Shown here piece after piece: positions 54,616 to 63,343 of a stretch of 64,000 bases of DNA. Origin of the DNA: Claveliimonas acetigenes (GTDB lineage Bacteria > Bacillota > Clostridia > Lachnospirales > Lachnospiraceae); the NCBI RefSeq assembly GCF_025567385.1, contig NZ_JAOQJU010000002.1, positions 327,472-391,471 of the forward strand. The letters are read 5' to 3'. The notes under the pieces are model-generated. The model had not been told where the DNA came from, made no database searches, and worked only from the letters and a program-made list of their open reading frames with translations. How positions within the stretch are numbered: position 1 is the first letter of the stretch; each line of letters starts with the position of its first letter. The position numbers were made by a program, and so were the translations under genes.

Positions 54616-55605
54616 CTATACCTGATTTGAGAATAGCAGATTCAAAGCTTCTGAAATTGTGTAACTGATTCGTTTTACCGTATCGTCAATGTCCTTCGGC
54701 GTTACAAACATTCCATTTAAATGCGGAGCTATCAGTTCTTTTACTAATTCATATTTTTCCGCCGCACTGTATCCCTGCATCACCACGCCTACTCCTTTTA
54801 ACATCTCAGAGCTTTCCAAAGCCGCCAGAAGATTTTCCATAGCGTCATTTACAATTGTAGCCGCATCAACCACCGTCGGAACGCCTATGGCGATTACAGG
54901 AACTCCCACCGTTTCCCGATTAATAGCATTTCTCTGGTTTCCTACACCTGATCCGGGATGTATTCCTGTATCTGCAATCTGAATGGTGCGGTTCAGTCTT
55001 TTAGAATTCCGCGCCGCAAGGGCATCAATGGCTACAATAAAGTCCGGTTTTGTCTCCTGCACGATTCCTTTGACAATCTCTACCNNNNNNNNNNNNNNNN
55101 NNNNNNNNNNNNNNNNNNNNNNNNNNNNNNNNNNNNNNNNNNNNNNNNNNNNNNNNNNNNNNNNNNNNNNNNNNNNNNNNNNNNNNNNNNNNNNNNNNNN
55201 NNNNNNNNNNNNNNNNNNNNNNNNNNNNNNNNNNNNNNNNNNNNNNNNNNNNNNNNNNNNNNNNNNNNNNNNNNNNNNNNNNNNNNNNNNNNNNNNNNNN
55301 NNNNNNNNNNNNNNNNNNNNNNNNNNNNNNNNNNNNNNNNNNNNNNNNNNNNNNNNNNNNNNNNNNNNNNNNNNNNNNNNNNNNATCGCCATGTTGGGCG
55401 CTTCTATAGTAATATAAGTACCCACCGGTTTTCCCATGGTTTTTGCTCCGTTCTCCGTCTCAATTTTCACCGTTGTAATCTTAATTTCCCTCTCCTCATC
55501 ATAATTCTCTTCCAGGACAACTCCAGATATCTCTACATTGTCAGCTTCAAAACGCTCTTTCTGCTCCAAAGCCAGATCCGTTCTAATACTGTACTTTTCA
55601 ACCAT
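54616..55605 (-). CDS. gpr: Germination protease GPR (interrupted by an assembly gap)
   Basis: GPR degrades small acid-soluble spore proteins during germination. The start at 55605 follows GAGG; the visible N-terminus (YSIRTDLALEQKE) and C-terminal half (ADTGIHPGSGVGNQRNAI, VPVIAIGVPTVVDAAT) are typical. The propeptide cleavage region is present. One hundred codons are unknown because of N bases 55085-55384, so integrity cannot be confirmed. With the gap taken as exact the frame is kept and the length (about 329) fits the clostridial family. Confidence 0.9.
   Translation of the reverse strand: MVEKYSIRTDLALEQKERFEADNVEISGVVLEENYDEEREIKITTVKIETENGAKTMGKPVGTYITIEAPNMAXXXXXXXXXXXXXXXXXXXXXXXXXXXXXXXXXXXXXXXXXXXXXXXXXXXXXXXXXXXXXXXXXXXXXXXXXXXXXXXXXXXXXXXXXXXXXXXXXXXXXVEIVKGIVQETKPDFIVAIDALAARNSKRLNRTIQIADTGIHPGSGVGNQRNAINRETVGVPVIAIGVPTVVDAATIVNDAMENLLAALESSEMLKGVGVVMQGYSAAEKYELVKELIAPHLNGMFVTPKDIDDTVKRISYTISEALNLLFSNQV
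55085..55384. other. Assembly gap of 300 N inside gpr
   Basis: Exactly 300 undetermined bases. The true length is unknown, although it keeps the gpr reading frame. Confidence 0.99.
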
Positions 55606-55668
55606 TTCCAAATCCTCACTTTATCTCATCATTATTGCTAGTTTTTACAATAATTTCAGAAATATGTA

Positions 55669-55697
55669 TTGACATTAAAGAGTCATTAGCATAAAAT
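55669..55697 (+). promoter_or_regulatory. SigA-type promoter for rpsT
   Basis: TTGACA (55669-55674), 17 bases, TAAAAT (55692-55697). Start near 55704, giving a leader of about 89 nt. Confidence 0.75.
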
Positions 55698-55709
55698 AAA
55701 CACGTATGT

Positions 55710-55742
55710 TTCGTTAGAACGTCCGTGTCCGGCTCTAACGAA
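55710..55742 (+). promoter_or_regulatory. Hairpin in the rpsT leader
   Basis: TTCGTTAGA (55710-55718) pairs perfectly with TCTAACGAA (55734-55742) around a 15-base loop, near the 5' end of the predicted rpsT mRNA. It may be part of S20 autoregulation or an mRNA stabiliser. Confidence 0.55.
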
Positions 55743-55792
55743 TATATTTATCGAGCTTGAATCGAAATATGAGGATATTGGAGGTGGACAAG

Positions 55793-56056
55793 TTGGCTAA
55801 TATCAAATCTGCAAAAAAGAGAATTTTAGTGAATGAGACAAAGAATGCCAGAAACAAGGCTATCAAATCTAAAGTTAAGACTTGCGCAAAGAAAGTTGAA
55901 ACAGCTGTTGCTAATAAGGATGCCGCTGCTGCTGCAGAAGCACTGAAGGTTGCAATCGTTGAAATCAATAAAGCAGGAAGCAAGGGTGTTTATCATAAGA
56001 ACACATGCGCCAGAAAGATTTCCCGTCTGACAAAAGCTGTTAACGGAATTGCTTAA
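55793..56056 (+). CDS. rpsT: 30S ribosomal protein S20
   Basis: The 87-residue basic helical protein binds 16S rRNA early in 30S assembly. The TTG at 55793 is the start: GGAGG lies 8 bases before it and the product begins with the family's (M)ANIKSAKKRI. Use of TTG is also known for S20 in other bacteria, where it helps autoregulation. Monocistronic, with its own promoter and terminator; divergent from gpr. Confidence 0.97.
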   Translation: MANIKSAKKRILVNETKNARNKAIKSKVKTCAKKVETAVANKDAAAAAEALKVAIVEINKAGSKGVYHKNTCARKISRLTKAVNGIA

Positions 56057-56067
56057 TCTATAAACAC

Positions 56068-56107
56068 AAAAAAAGACAGCCATACCGTCATGTGGCTGTC
56101 TTTTTTT
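56068..56107. terminator. Bidirectional terminator between rpsT and the PRTase gene
   Basis: GACAGCCA/TGGCTGTC stem with A and T runs on both sides, between convergent genes. Confidence 0.9.
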
Positions 56108-56111
56108 ACTG

Positions 56112-56753
56112 CTATAATTTAGAATATCCATAGCTATTCACAATTGCTTCCACCCGCTTGCCTTCTTCGCACATTGGGCATTTTGCCGGTTCATACGCCC
56201 GATAGTCCGGAATATCTCTTGCCGTAAAAATCGTCTTAATCTCCATACCTGCAATCTTATTTACCGCGCTGAATATGGACGCAACCCCACACACCGTTCC
56301 GCCATAATACAGTACACATTCGATTGCCCTGTTAATGGTCTTTCCGGTGGTAACCGACGCAGCCAGAATCAATACCTGTTGGTCTTTAATCATTCTCTGC
56401 TTATTATCGCGGAACATCATCTGTCCAATCGCATCAAACTCCGGTGTAATTACAGAAATATTATTTCCCGCACTCAACGACATACGATTGCTGTCTGCAA
56501 GCTGCTCTGCCATAAAGGTTCCGATAACTTCTGTCTCGTCCAGACACACAATTGTATTAACAAAAGTATTGGACATATACTCATGCGCAAGCTCCTTGGC
56601 AGCTTCTCTGGCATTGTTGTGCCTTGATTTGACGGTAGACATATCAATGTATGTATTCAGATGGGAATTGCTTGTTGCAAAATGTCCCTTCAATACCTTG
56701 ATACGCGCTTTGGGGTTTTTGGTTGAGCGAAGATCCTCAAGTCTCTCATCCAT
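56112..56753 (-). CDS. Phosphoribosyltransferase-like protein
   Basis: The start at 56753 follows AGGAGG; the 213-residue product has the type I PRTase fold with a PRPP-loop-like segment ILAASVTTGKTINRAI. The two acidic residues that usually precede TTG in the PRPP loop are absent (AASV instead of an acidic pair). The C-terminus has a CPMC pair in a short tail. It resembles orotate PRTase family members of Clostridia, but activity is uncertain and no pyr gene is nearby. It follows ilvC's terminator. Confidence 0.75.
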   Translation of the reverse strand: MDERLEDLRSTKNPKARIKVLKGHFATSNSHLNTYIDMSTVKSRHNNAREAAKELAHEYMSNTFVNTIVCLDETEVIGTFMAEQLADSNRMSLSAGNNISVITPEFDAIGQMMFRDNKQRMIKDQQVLILAASVTTGKTINRAIECVLYYGGTVCGVASIFSAVNKIAGMEIKTIFTARDIPDYRAYEPAKCPMCEEGKRVEAIVNSYGYSKL

Positions 56754-56822
56754 GGTTTGTTCCTCCTGTCCCTTTTTATTCAGTGTATCACAAAATTGGC
56801 TCAAAAGGAAGCATAAGAACAC

Positions 56823-56863
56823 AAAAAGCGCAGGATCCGTAAACTATGGACTCTGCGCTTTTT
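56823..56863 (-). terminator. Terminator after ilvC
   Basis: AAAAAGCGCAG (56823-56833) pairs with CTGCGCTTTTT (56853-56863), 13 bases past the ilvC stop. Confidence 0.85.
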
Positions 56864-56875
56864 CTCACACAATAA

Positions 56876-57892
56876 CTAGTTATTGATTAACTTATCTTCA
56901 TCACTCCAGCTGTAAAGCTTTCTTACTTCTTCTCCAACTACTTCTGCCGGATGCTCTGCCGCTTTCTTTCTCATAGCTTTGAAGTGTACCTGACGTCCTG
57001 CTGGGGACATATCCAGTAAGAATTCTTTTGCGAATGTACCATCCTGAATATCAGACAGAATCTTCTTCATTGCTTTCTTGGTATCTTCCGTAATAATCTT
57101 CGGTCCTGTAATATAATCGCCATATTCAGCAGTATTGGAGATGGAATATCTCATTCCTGAGAAACCTGACTGGTAAATCAGATCTACAATCAGCTTCATC
57201 TCATGGATACATTCAAAATATGCATTTCTCGGATCATAGCCTGCCTCAACCAATGTCTCAAAACCTGCCTGCATCAGCGCACATACACCGCCGCAAAGAA
57301 CAGCCTGCTCACCAAAGAGGTCTGTCTCTGTCTCTGTTCTGAATGTAGTCTCAAGGACACCTGCTCTTGCTCCGCCGATTCCCAATGCATATGCAAGCGC
57401 CTTGTCAAGCGCTTTTCCTGTTGCATCCTGCTCTACTGCAACCAGACACGGAACACCCTTACCAACTTCATACTCACTTCTTACTGTATGTCCTGGTCCC
57501 TTCGGTGCGATCATAGTTACGTCTACGTTCTTCGGAGGCGTGATACATCCGAAATGGATATTGAAACCATGTGCAAACATCAGCATATTGCCTTCCTCAA
57601 GGTTCGGTTCAATGTCCTTTTTGTACATGTCAGCCTGTAATTCATCGTTGATAAGAATCATAATGATGTCAGCCTGTTTTGCTGCTTCAGCCGCCGTAAA
57701 TACCTGGAAGCCCTGCTCTTCAGCTCTCTTCCATGATTTACTTCCCTCGTAAAGGCCGATGATTACATCACACCCGGAATCCTTTAAGTTCAATGCATGT
57801 GCATGTCCCTGGCTTCCGTAACCGATGATTGCAATCTTCTGTCCTTCCAATACTGATAAGTTACAGTCTTCCTGATAATAAATTTTTGCCAT
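56876..57892 (-). CDS. ilvC: Ketol-acid reductoisomerase
   Basis: The 338-residue class I enzyme carries out the second step of valine, leucine and isoleucine synthesis. It has the Rossmann motif GYGSQGHAHALNL, the phosphate-binding loop region after GLYEGSKSWKRAE, the metal-ligand segment DLFGEQAVLCGG and ECIHEMKLIVDL. It follows ilvN by 63 bases in a two-gene operon. Confidence 0.98.
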   Translation of the reverse strand: MAKIYYQEDCNLSVLEGQKIAIIGYGSQGHAHALNLKDSGCDVIIGLYEGSKSWKRAEEQGFQVFTAAEAAKQADIIMILINDELQADMYKKDIEPNLEEGNMLMFAHGFNIHFGCITPPKNVDVTMIAPKGPGHTVRSEYEVGKGVPCLVAVEQDATGKALDKALAYALGIGGARAGVLETTFRTETETDLFGEQAVLCGGVCALMQAGFETLVEAGYDPRNAYFECIHEMKLIVDLIYQSGFSGMRYSISNTAEYGDYITGPKIITEDTKKAMKKILSDIQDGTFAKEFLLDMSPAGRQVHFKAMRKKAAEHPAEVVGEEVRKLYSWSDEDKLINN

Positions 57893-57955
57893 TGCTGCAT
57901 TCCTCCTACCATATGTATAAATTATATATTGTTAAAGGTTATTTCCTTTAGCCAG

Positions 57956-58453
57956 CTAATCAATAAATGTCACGTCTTTAATGCCGCGCGCCAGACCGGT
58001 AATGCCCGTTCTCGCAAGCTCCAGTATCTCATATCCATCCAGAAGGTTCAGGAAAGCTTCCAGCTTGGACTGATTACCGGTAAGCTCCACCATCAGGCAT
58101 TCCTTCTCAACATCTACTACCTTCGCCCGGAAAATATCTGCCAGAGAAATCACTTCTGATCTCTGGGAAGCATCTGCGCGAATCTTAACCATAATCAATT
58201 CTCTGTAAACGGATTCTTCCGGCTTCAGCTCCTTAATCTCAATAATATCCTCCAGCTTACGAACCTGTCTCTCAATCTGAGACAAAATCAATTCATCTCC
58301 GCTCGTCACAATTGTAATTCTGGTAAATCTCGGATCTGCGGTCGTTCCTGCCGTAATACTGTCTACGTTATATCCCCGTCTGCTGAACAGACCGGCAATC
58401 CTGCTGAGTACACCGGGATTGTTGTCAACCAATAATGAAAATACTCTTTGCAT
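57956..58453 (-). CDS. ilvN: Acetolactate synthase small (regulatory) subunit
   Basis: The 165-residue subunit has an N-terminal ACT domain (SLLVDNNPGVLSRIAGLFSRRG) that binds valine and a C-terminal domain that activates the catalytic subunit. The large subunit ilvB is not adjacent: upstream is an unrelated ABC-F gene and downstream ilvC. A consensus promoter lies directly upstream. Confidence 0.96.
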   Translation of the reverse strand: MQRVFSLLVDNNPGVLSRIAGLFSRRGYNVDSITAGTTADPRFTRITIVTSGDELILSQIERQVRKLEDIIEIKELKPEESVYRELIMVKIRADASQRSEVISLADIFRAKVVDVEKECLMVELTGNQSKLEAFLNLLDGYEILELARTGITGLARGIKDVTFID

Positions 58454-58480
58454 ACTGCACCTCTCAATTCTTGTTTCTTT

Positions 58481-58508
58481 TTAAAAACAGAGTGCGTTCT
58501 GTTTTTTT
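58481..58508 (-). terminator. Terminator of the Uup-type gene at the ilvN leader
   Basis: AAAAACAGA/TCTGTTTTT stem (58483-58491 with 58498-58506). It lies downstream of the ilvN -10, so it could also act as a leader hairpin in the ilvN transcript, though the predicted start near 58502 would cut its 5' arm. Confidence 0.6.
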
Positions 58509-58537
58509 ATAATAACAACATCTATCTGATTTGTCAA
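58509..58537 (-). promoter_or_regulatory. SigA-type promoter for ilvN-ilvC
   Basis: TTGACA (58532-58537) and TATTAT (58509-58514) with a 17-base spacer on the minus strand. No clear CodY box or T-box is seen. Confidence 0.75.
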
Positions 58538-58551
58538 GAGTATCCTCTGAT

Positions 58552-60336
58552 TTATTTCTGCATTTGCTCATATAAATCATTCAGATACACCCACCTGTCC
58601 ATTTTTTCCTCTAATTTTCCTTCTGCCTCTTCCTTTTTTTCCATCAATTCCTTCAATTTTACGGAATTAGTTGCATGCACCTCCATCTGTCTTTCCAGGT
58701 CTTCTATCTTTTCTTCCAACCCTGCAATTTCATCGTCAATTACTGCAAATTCCCGTTCTTCTTTATAGGTAAAACGCAGCTTTTTCTCATGCTGTTTCCA
58801 GGTATTCTTTGATGGACTCTCTGCCTTTTTTTCTTCTTTTTGCGGTGCTTTTTGCAGATTTACCGATATATCCTCACTTTCCTTTTTCAACAGATAATCA
58901 GAATATCCTCCTTCGTACTGCTGCAAATGTCCACTGCCGTCAAATGCAAAAATGCGGTCTGCCACATTATCCAGAAAATACCGGTCGTGGGATACGGTTA
59001 TCACAATTCCCTGGAAGGAATTCAGATAATCCTCCAGTACGGTCATCGTAGGGATATCCAGCGAATTCCCCGGCTCATCCAGCAGAAGAACATTGATTTC
59101 TCCACATAAAACACCCAGAAGATAGAGCCTTCTCTTCTCCCCTCCGGACAGCTTTCCTATCGGTGAATATTGCATATCAGGAGTAAATAAGAAACGCTCC
59201 AGCATCTTTGCGGCACTGATTTTTCCCTCTTTCGTAGTAACATACTCGGCAATATCTTTCACATAATCAATCACCCGCTGATTGTCATTCATTTCCTGCT
59301 CTTCCTGCGCAAAATACCCCACTTTCACCGTCTCGCCTACTTGAATCTCTCCACTGTCCGGGCGGATAATCCCCGCCAAAAGCTTCATCAGTGTCGTCTT
59401 CCCACAGCCATTCGGTCCGATAATACCCAGCCGCTGATTCTTAAGAAGAATATAACTGAAATCGTTCAATATCACCTTATCTCCATAGCTTTTACAAACA
59501 TGGGAAAGCTCTATAGTCTTCTTTCCCATCCTGGTCTCAACAGAATCAAGCTCTACAGTCTGGTCTTTTACAGGTGCCTCGCCATTTTTCAACATCTCCA
59601 GGCGCTCCAGCCTTGCTTTCTGCTTAGTGCTTCTGGCACGGCATCCCCGCTTCGCCCACTCCATTTCTATCCGGAGAACACTCTGGCGCTTCCGCTCCGC
59701 AGCAAGCTCCATTTCCTCCCGCGCAGCTTTCAGCTCCAGAAACCCGGAATAATTCGCCTCATAACTGTAAATCTGTCCGTGGCTGATTTCCAGAATATGA
59801 TCAGTCACACAATCCAGGAAATACCGATCATGGGTTACCATCAGAATCGTGCCTTTAAATTTCCGGAGATACTCTTCCAGCCAGCCCATCATCCGGGTAT
59901 CCAGATGGTTCGTCGGCTCGTCCAAAAGAAGCACATCAAAATCAGACGCCAGTACTTTCGCCAGCGCAAGCTTCTTCTTCTGTCCGCCGGACAGATGGGA
60001 AACAGACTCCTCATAATCTGCAATTCCAAGCTGCTGCAGATTACTCTGTACTTTCCATACATTCTCATCATCCTGTATATAAGAAAGAATCGTCGCTCCC
60101 TTCGGGAATTCAGGATCCTGGGACAGATAAGCTATCTTCAGTCCATTCTGCTTAACTATCTGTCCGTGATCCGGCACTTCCAGACCTGCCGCCATTTTCA
60201 GGAAGGTCGTTTTCCCGGTACCGTTCATACCGATAATCCCGATCTTGTCTCCTTCCTGTATCCCGACAGAAGCCTCCGCAAAAATAGTCTTCTCACCGAA
60301 TACTTTACTGATATGCTCAAAATTAATTATATTCAT
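58552..60336 (-). CDS. ABC-F family ATPase (Uup-like)
   Basis: The product of about 594 residues (start at 60336, after AAAAGG) has two ABC domains and a C-terminal coiled coil (about residues 510-590), the Uup layout. NBD1 has GMNGTGKTT, LSGGQKKK and DEPTNHLD. NBD2 has GPNGCGKTT and LSGGEKRR, but the motif after Walker B reads DEPGNSLD instead of the usual DEPTN-LD. Uup proteins act on branched DNA and on ribosomes. It is monocistronic and divergent from the esterase cluster. An alternative start at 60345 is possible. Confidence 0.9.
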   Translation of the reverse strand: MNIINFEHISKVFGEKTIFAEASVGIQEGDKIGIIGMNGTGKTTFLKMAAGLEVPDHGQIVKQNGLKIAYLSQDPEFPKGATILSYIQDDENVWKVQSNLQQLGIADYEESVSHLSGGQKKKLALAKVLASDFDVLLLDEPTNHLDTRMMGWLEEYLRKFKGTILMVTHDRYFLDCVTDHILEISHGQIYSYEANYSGFLELKAAREEMELAAERKRQSVLRIEMEWAKRGCRARSTKQKARLERLEMLKNGEAPVKDQTVELDSVETRMGKKTIELSHVCKSYGDKVILNDFSYILLKNQRLGIIGPNGCGKTTLMKLLAGIIRPDSGEIQVGETVKVGYFAQEEQEMNDNQRVIDYVKDIAEYVTTKEGKISAAKMLERFLFTPDMQYSPIGKLSGGEKRRLYLLGVLCGEINVLLLDEPGNSLDIPTMTVLEDYLNSFQGIVITVSHDRYFLDNVADRIFAFDGSGHLQQYEGGYSDYLLKKESEDISVNLQKAPQKEEKKAESPSKNTWKQHEKKLRFTYKEEREFAVIDDEIAGLEEKIEDLERQMEVHATNSVKLKELMEKKEEAEGKLEEKMDRWVYLNDLYEQMQK

Positions 60337-60422
60337 TGGAATCATCCTTTTAACCTCATTGTTATACATAAATAATCATAAATGATTTTGGCCGGAACGT
60401 CAACTTGCAGGCTCTCTATATC

Positions 60423-60451
60423 TTGCTATTTACTCTTTTCCGTGCTATATT
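60423..60451 (+). promoter_or_regulatory. Promoter for the esterase cluster
   Basis: TTGCTA (60423-60428), 17 bases, TATATT (60446-60451). Start near 60458. Confidence 0.6.
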
Positions 60452-60495
60452 TAATCCGATAAAACACTTGTCTGTATAGCAAAATGGAGGACATT

Positions 60496-61260
60496 ATGGT
60501 AGAAAAATGGAATATTACGATTCCGGAACTGACCGGCGACGAAGAAAGACGTGCTTACATATATCTTCCGGAATCTTATACAAATGAACCGGACAAACAT
60601 TATCCGGTGCTTTATATGTTTGACGGGCATAATGTTTTTTTTGATGAAGATGCCACTTACGGCAAATGCTGGGGCATGAAGGAATACATGGATTACACAC
60701 AGACCCAGGTAATCATTGCCGCAGTAGAATGCAACCACAGCCCTGACAACGGAAGGATTAAAGAATACTCTCCTTTCACCTTCCGCAATCCTAAACTGGG
60801 AAATATTACCGGACTCGGCAAAATTACAATGAACTGGATGGTTCATACCTTTAAACCTTATATTGACGAAAATTTCCGAACCATTCCGGACAGAAATCAC
60901 ACCTTCATTGCCGGAAGCTCTATGGGTGGTCTGATGAGTCTGTATGCAGTTCTCGAATATAACCAGACATTCTCGCGGGCAGCTGCATTATCCCCATCCA
61001 TCTGGTTTGCCACAAAGAAATTGTCCGATATGATTTCTCATGCCCGGATCAAACCGGACACTGTGATTTATATGGATTACGGGGCCCGTGAAATGCGCCA
61101 CCACAACAATATGCGAATACAATTCAGCAAAGTAACTTCCCAGCTTCTGCAAAAACAAATTCTGCTGGAAAGCCGAATTGTACCGAATGGAGATCACTGT
61201 GAAGCAAGCTGGGAAAAGCAGATTCCGTTCTTTATGAATACGCTATTATATGAGTTTTAA
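60496..61260 (+). CDS. Alpha/beta-hydrolase esterase (esterase D/IroE-like)
   Basis: The 254-residue protein belongs to the putative esterase family PF00756. The nucleophile serine is in GSSMGG, the acid in VIYMDYGARE and the histidine in NGDHCEASW. The ATG at 60496 has TGGAGG 5 bases before it; the upstream ATG at 60484 contains that site. No signal peptide, so it acts inside the cell. Substrate unknown; relatives hydrolyse S-formylglutathione, enterochelin or acetylated sugars. It leads a run with a second esterase (27-base gap) and an ATP-grasp gene. Confidence 0.88.
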   Translation: MVEKWNITIPELTGDEERRAYIYLPESYTNEPDKHYPVLYMFDGHNVFFDEDATYGKCWGMKEYMDYTQTQVIIAAVECNHSPDNGRIKEYSPFTFRNPKLGNITGLGKITMNWMVHTFKPYIDENFRTIPDRNHTFIAGSSMGGLMSLYAVLEYNQTFSRAAALSPSIWFATKKLSDMISHARIKPDTVIYMDYGAREMRHHNNMRIQFSKVTSQLLQKQILLESRIVPNGDHCEASWEKQIPFFMNTLLYEF

Positions 61261-61287
61261 TCATACTTCAAACTAAGGAGGAACACC

Positions 61288-62040
61288 ATGGAAGTACAAT
61301 ATTACAAAAATTACAGTCCGGCACTTGGGCGGGATATGGAATGTAAGATATATGGTCACGCAGGACGACCGGTTCTTTTTATCCCCTGCCAGGACGGCCG
61401 CTTTTTTGATTTTGAAAATTTTCACATGACAGACGTCTGGTCTCCCTGGATTGAATCGGGAGAAGTTATGATATTTTCCATTGATACGATCGATGCAGAA
61501 ACCTGGTCCGACCAGGGCGGGGATCCAAGATGGCGAATCTGCCGTTATGAACAATGGATTCAGTACATTACAGACGAACTGGTTCCTTTCATGCGTGCGA
61601 TGGCTAATGAGCGCAATGGTTGGAGCGGCTACCCTGGAATTCTGGTATTTGGATGCAGCCTTGGCGCCACTCATGCCGCCAACCTGTATTACCGCCGCCC
61701 GGATCTTTTTGATCGTCTTCTTGCGTTAAGCGGTATTTACACATCCGAATATGGATTCGGTAATTATATGGATGACTTGGTTTATATCAACTCTCCGGTC
61801 CACTACCTTCCGAATCTGCCGGAAGATCATCCATACATCGAAATGTACAATCAACAGAAATCCGTCATCTGTGTGGGACAAGGACCATGGGAAATCCCTG
61901 AATCCACAAGACAAATGCAGTCTATCCTTCAAAGTAAAGGAATCCATACCTGGGTGGATTTCTGGGGCTATGACTGTGCACACGACTGGGATTGGTGGTA
62001 CAAGCAGGTAACCTACTTCGTTCCATACCTTCTGAATTAA
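61288..62040 (+). CDS. Second alpha/beta-hydrolase esterase
   Basis: The 250-residue cytosolic protein has a nucleophile elbow FGCSLGA and a C-terminal CAHDWDWW segment that holds the likely catalytic histidine. It is rich in aromatic residues. It is distantly related to the preceding esterase but not a recent duplicate. AAGGAGG precedes the ATG. Substrate unknown. Confidence 0.8.
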   Translation: MEVQYYKNYSPALGRDMECKIYGHAGRPVLFIPCQDGRFFDFENFHMTDVWSPWIESGEVMIFSIDTIDAETWSDQGGDPRWRICRYEQWIQYITDELVPFMRAMANERNGWSGYPGILVFGCSLGATHAANLYYRRPDLFDRLLALSGIYTSEYGFGNYMDDLVYINSPVHYLPNLPEDHPYIEMYNQQKSVICVGQGPWEIPESTRQMQSILQSKGIHTWVDFWGYDCAHDWDWWYKQVTYFVPYLLN

Positions 62041-62086
62041 TATTTCCAGGCTGACAAACATGTGTAACCAGCGCCAGCACAACTGG

Positions 62087-62095
62087 TGTTATAAT
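62087..62095 (+). promoter_or_regulatory. Extended -10 ahead of the ATP-grasp gene
   Basis: TGTTATAAT fits the extended -10 form (TG-N-TATAAT), without a good -35. An imperfect ACCAG/CTGGT hairpin overlaps just upstream. Confidence 0.4.
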
Positions 62096-62130
62096 ATATA
62101 TCACTACAAACAAAAAAGGATGAGAGTACT

Positions 62131-63327
62131 ATGAAAAACTTTATTTTTATTTCCCCTAATTTTCCTACGAATTACTGGCAATTCTGCCGGGAATTGAAAA
62201 AGAACGGTCTGAATGTGCTGGGTATCGGCGACCAGCCTTACGATGAACTAAATGCCGAACTGAAAGACAGCCTGAATGAATACTATAAAGTAAACAACCT
62301 GGAAAGTGAAGACGAAGTCTACCGCGCCGTTGCCTTCCTCATCTACAAACACGGATGTATAGACTGGCTGGAATCCAACAATGAGTATTGGTTGGAACGT
62401 GACGCCAGGTTACGCACGGATTTCAACATTGCAAGCGGCTTCCATACAGAAGATATCCCTCGCATCAAATTCAAATCTAAAATGAAAGAATATTATGCCA
62501 AAGCCGGAATCCCCACAGCCCGTTATCACCTGGTTGACACCAAGAATGGCTGTCTGAAATTTATCAAAGAGGTTGGCTACCCCGTCATCGTAAAACCGGA
62601 CAACGGAGTCGGCGCTTCTGATACGCATAAACTCTCCTGCGATGCTGACCTGGAACATTTTCTGGAGACAAAAATTCCGGATATCCAATACATTATGGAA
62701 GAATTTATCCATGCAGAAGTCAATTCCTATGATGCGATTATTGATGCCGATGGTAAGCCGATGTTTGAGACAGGTAATGTAACTCCTATGTCTATTATGG
62801 ATATTGTAAACAACTCTGACAATTCCATTTACTACATCGTAAAGAACCTGCCGGCGGATACCCGTGCAGCCGGTCGCAGGACTGTAAAAAGCTTTGGTGT
62901 AAAAAGCCGTTTTGTCCACTTTGAATTCTTCCGCCTCACACAGGATCAGGAAGGAATGGGGAAAAAGGGTGATATCGTTGCCCTGGAAGTGAATATGCGC
63001 CCATGCGGCGGCTTTTCGCCGGATATGATGAATTTCGCCAACAGCACAAACGTATACAAAATCTGGGCAGATATGATTGCCTACAACCGCTCTACACTTC
63101 CGGACGGAGAACACGCATACTGTGCCTATGCCGGGCGCCGCGACGGGAAAAATTTCGTATTAAGCCATGAAGAGATTATGGAGAAATACGGCAGCAACAT
63201 GAAAATGATGGAGCGTATCCCCGACGTGCTTTCCGGAGCAATGGGCAACCAGATGTATGTTGCTACTTTTGGCACAAAAAAAGAAATGGATGCTTTCTAC
63301 AAAGATATTCTAAAATGTAAAAAATAA
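62131..63327 (+). CDS. ATP-grasp carboxylate-amine ligase family protein
   Basis: The 398-residue protein has an N-terminal pre-ATP-grasp domain (IFISPNFPTNYWQFC) and an ATP-grasp core: the phosphate-lysine strand PVIVKPDNGVGASDT, the hinge YIMEEFIHAE and the metal/nucleotide strand VALEVNMRPCGG. Such enzymes join a carboxylate to an amine or other nucleophile through an acyl-phosphate. The substrate is unknown. It follows two esterases on the same strand, 90 bases away. No carrier protein or precursor peptide is seen nearby. Confidence 0.85.
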   Translation: MKNFIFISPNFPTNYWQFCRELKKNGLNVLGIGDQPYDELNAELKDSLNEYYKVNNLESEDEVYRAVAFLIYKHGCIDWLESNNEYWLERDARLRTDFNIASGFHTEDIPRIKFKSKMKEYYAKAGIPTARYHLVDTKNGCLKFIKEVGYPVIVKPDNGVGASDTHKLSCDADLEHFLETKIPDIQYIMEEFIHAEVNSYDAIIDADGKPMFETGNVTPMSIMDIVNNSDNSIYYIVKNLPADTRAAGRRTVKSFGVKSRFVHFEFFRLTQDQEGMGKKGDIVALEVNMRPCGGFSPDMMNFANSTNVYKIWADMIAYNRSTLPDGEHAYCAYAGRRDGKNFVLSHEEIMEKYGSNMKMMERIPDVLSGAMGNQMYVATFGTKKEMDAFYKDILKCKK

Positions 63328-63343
63328 ACACTTTTGATTTTTT

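Noticed and set aside
58454..58551. T-box or CodY box before ilvN
   Set aside because: No T-box core sequence and no convincing match to AATTTTCWGAAAATT were found.
62041..62130. Precursor peptide for a graspetide-like pathway
   Set aside because: No small open frame with a ribosome site or core-like repeats occurs near the ATP-grasp gene.
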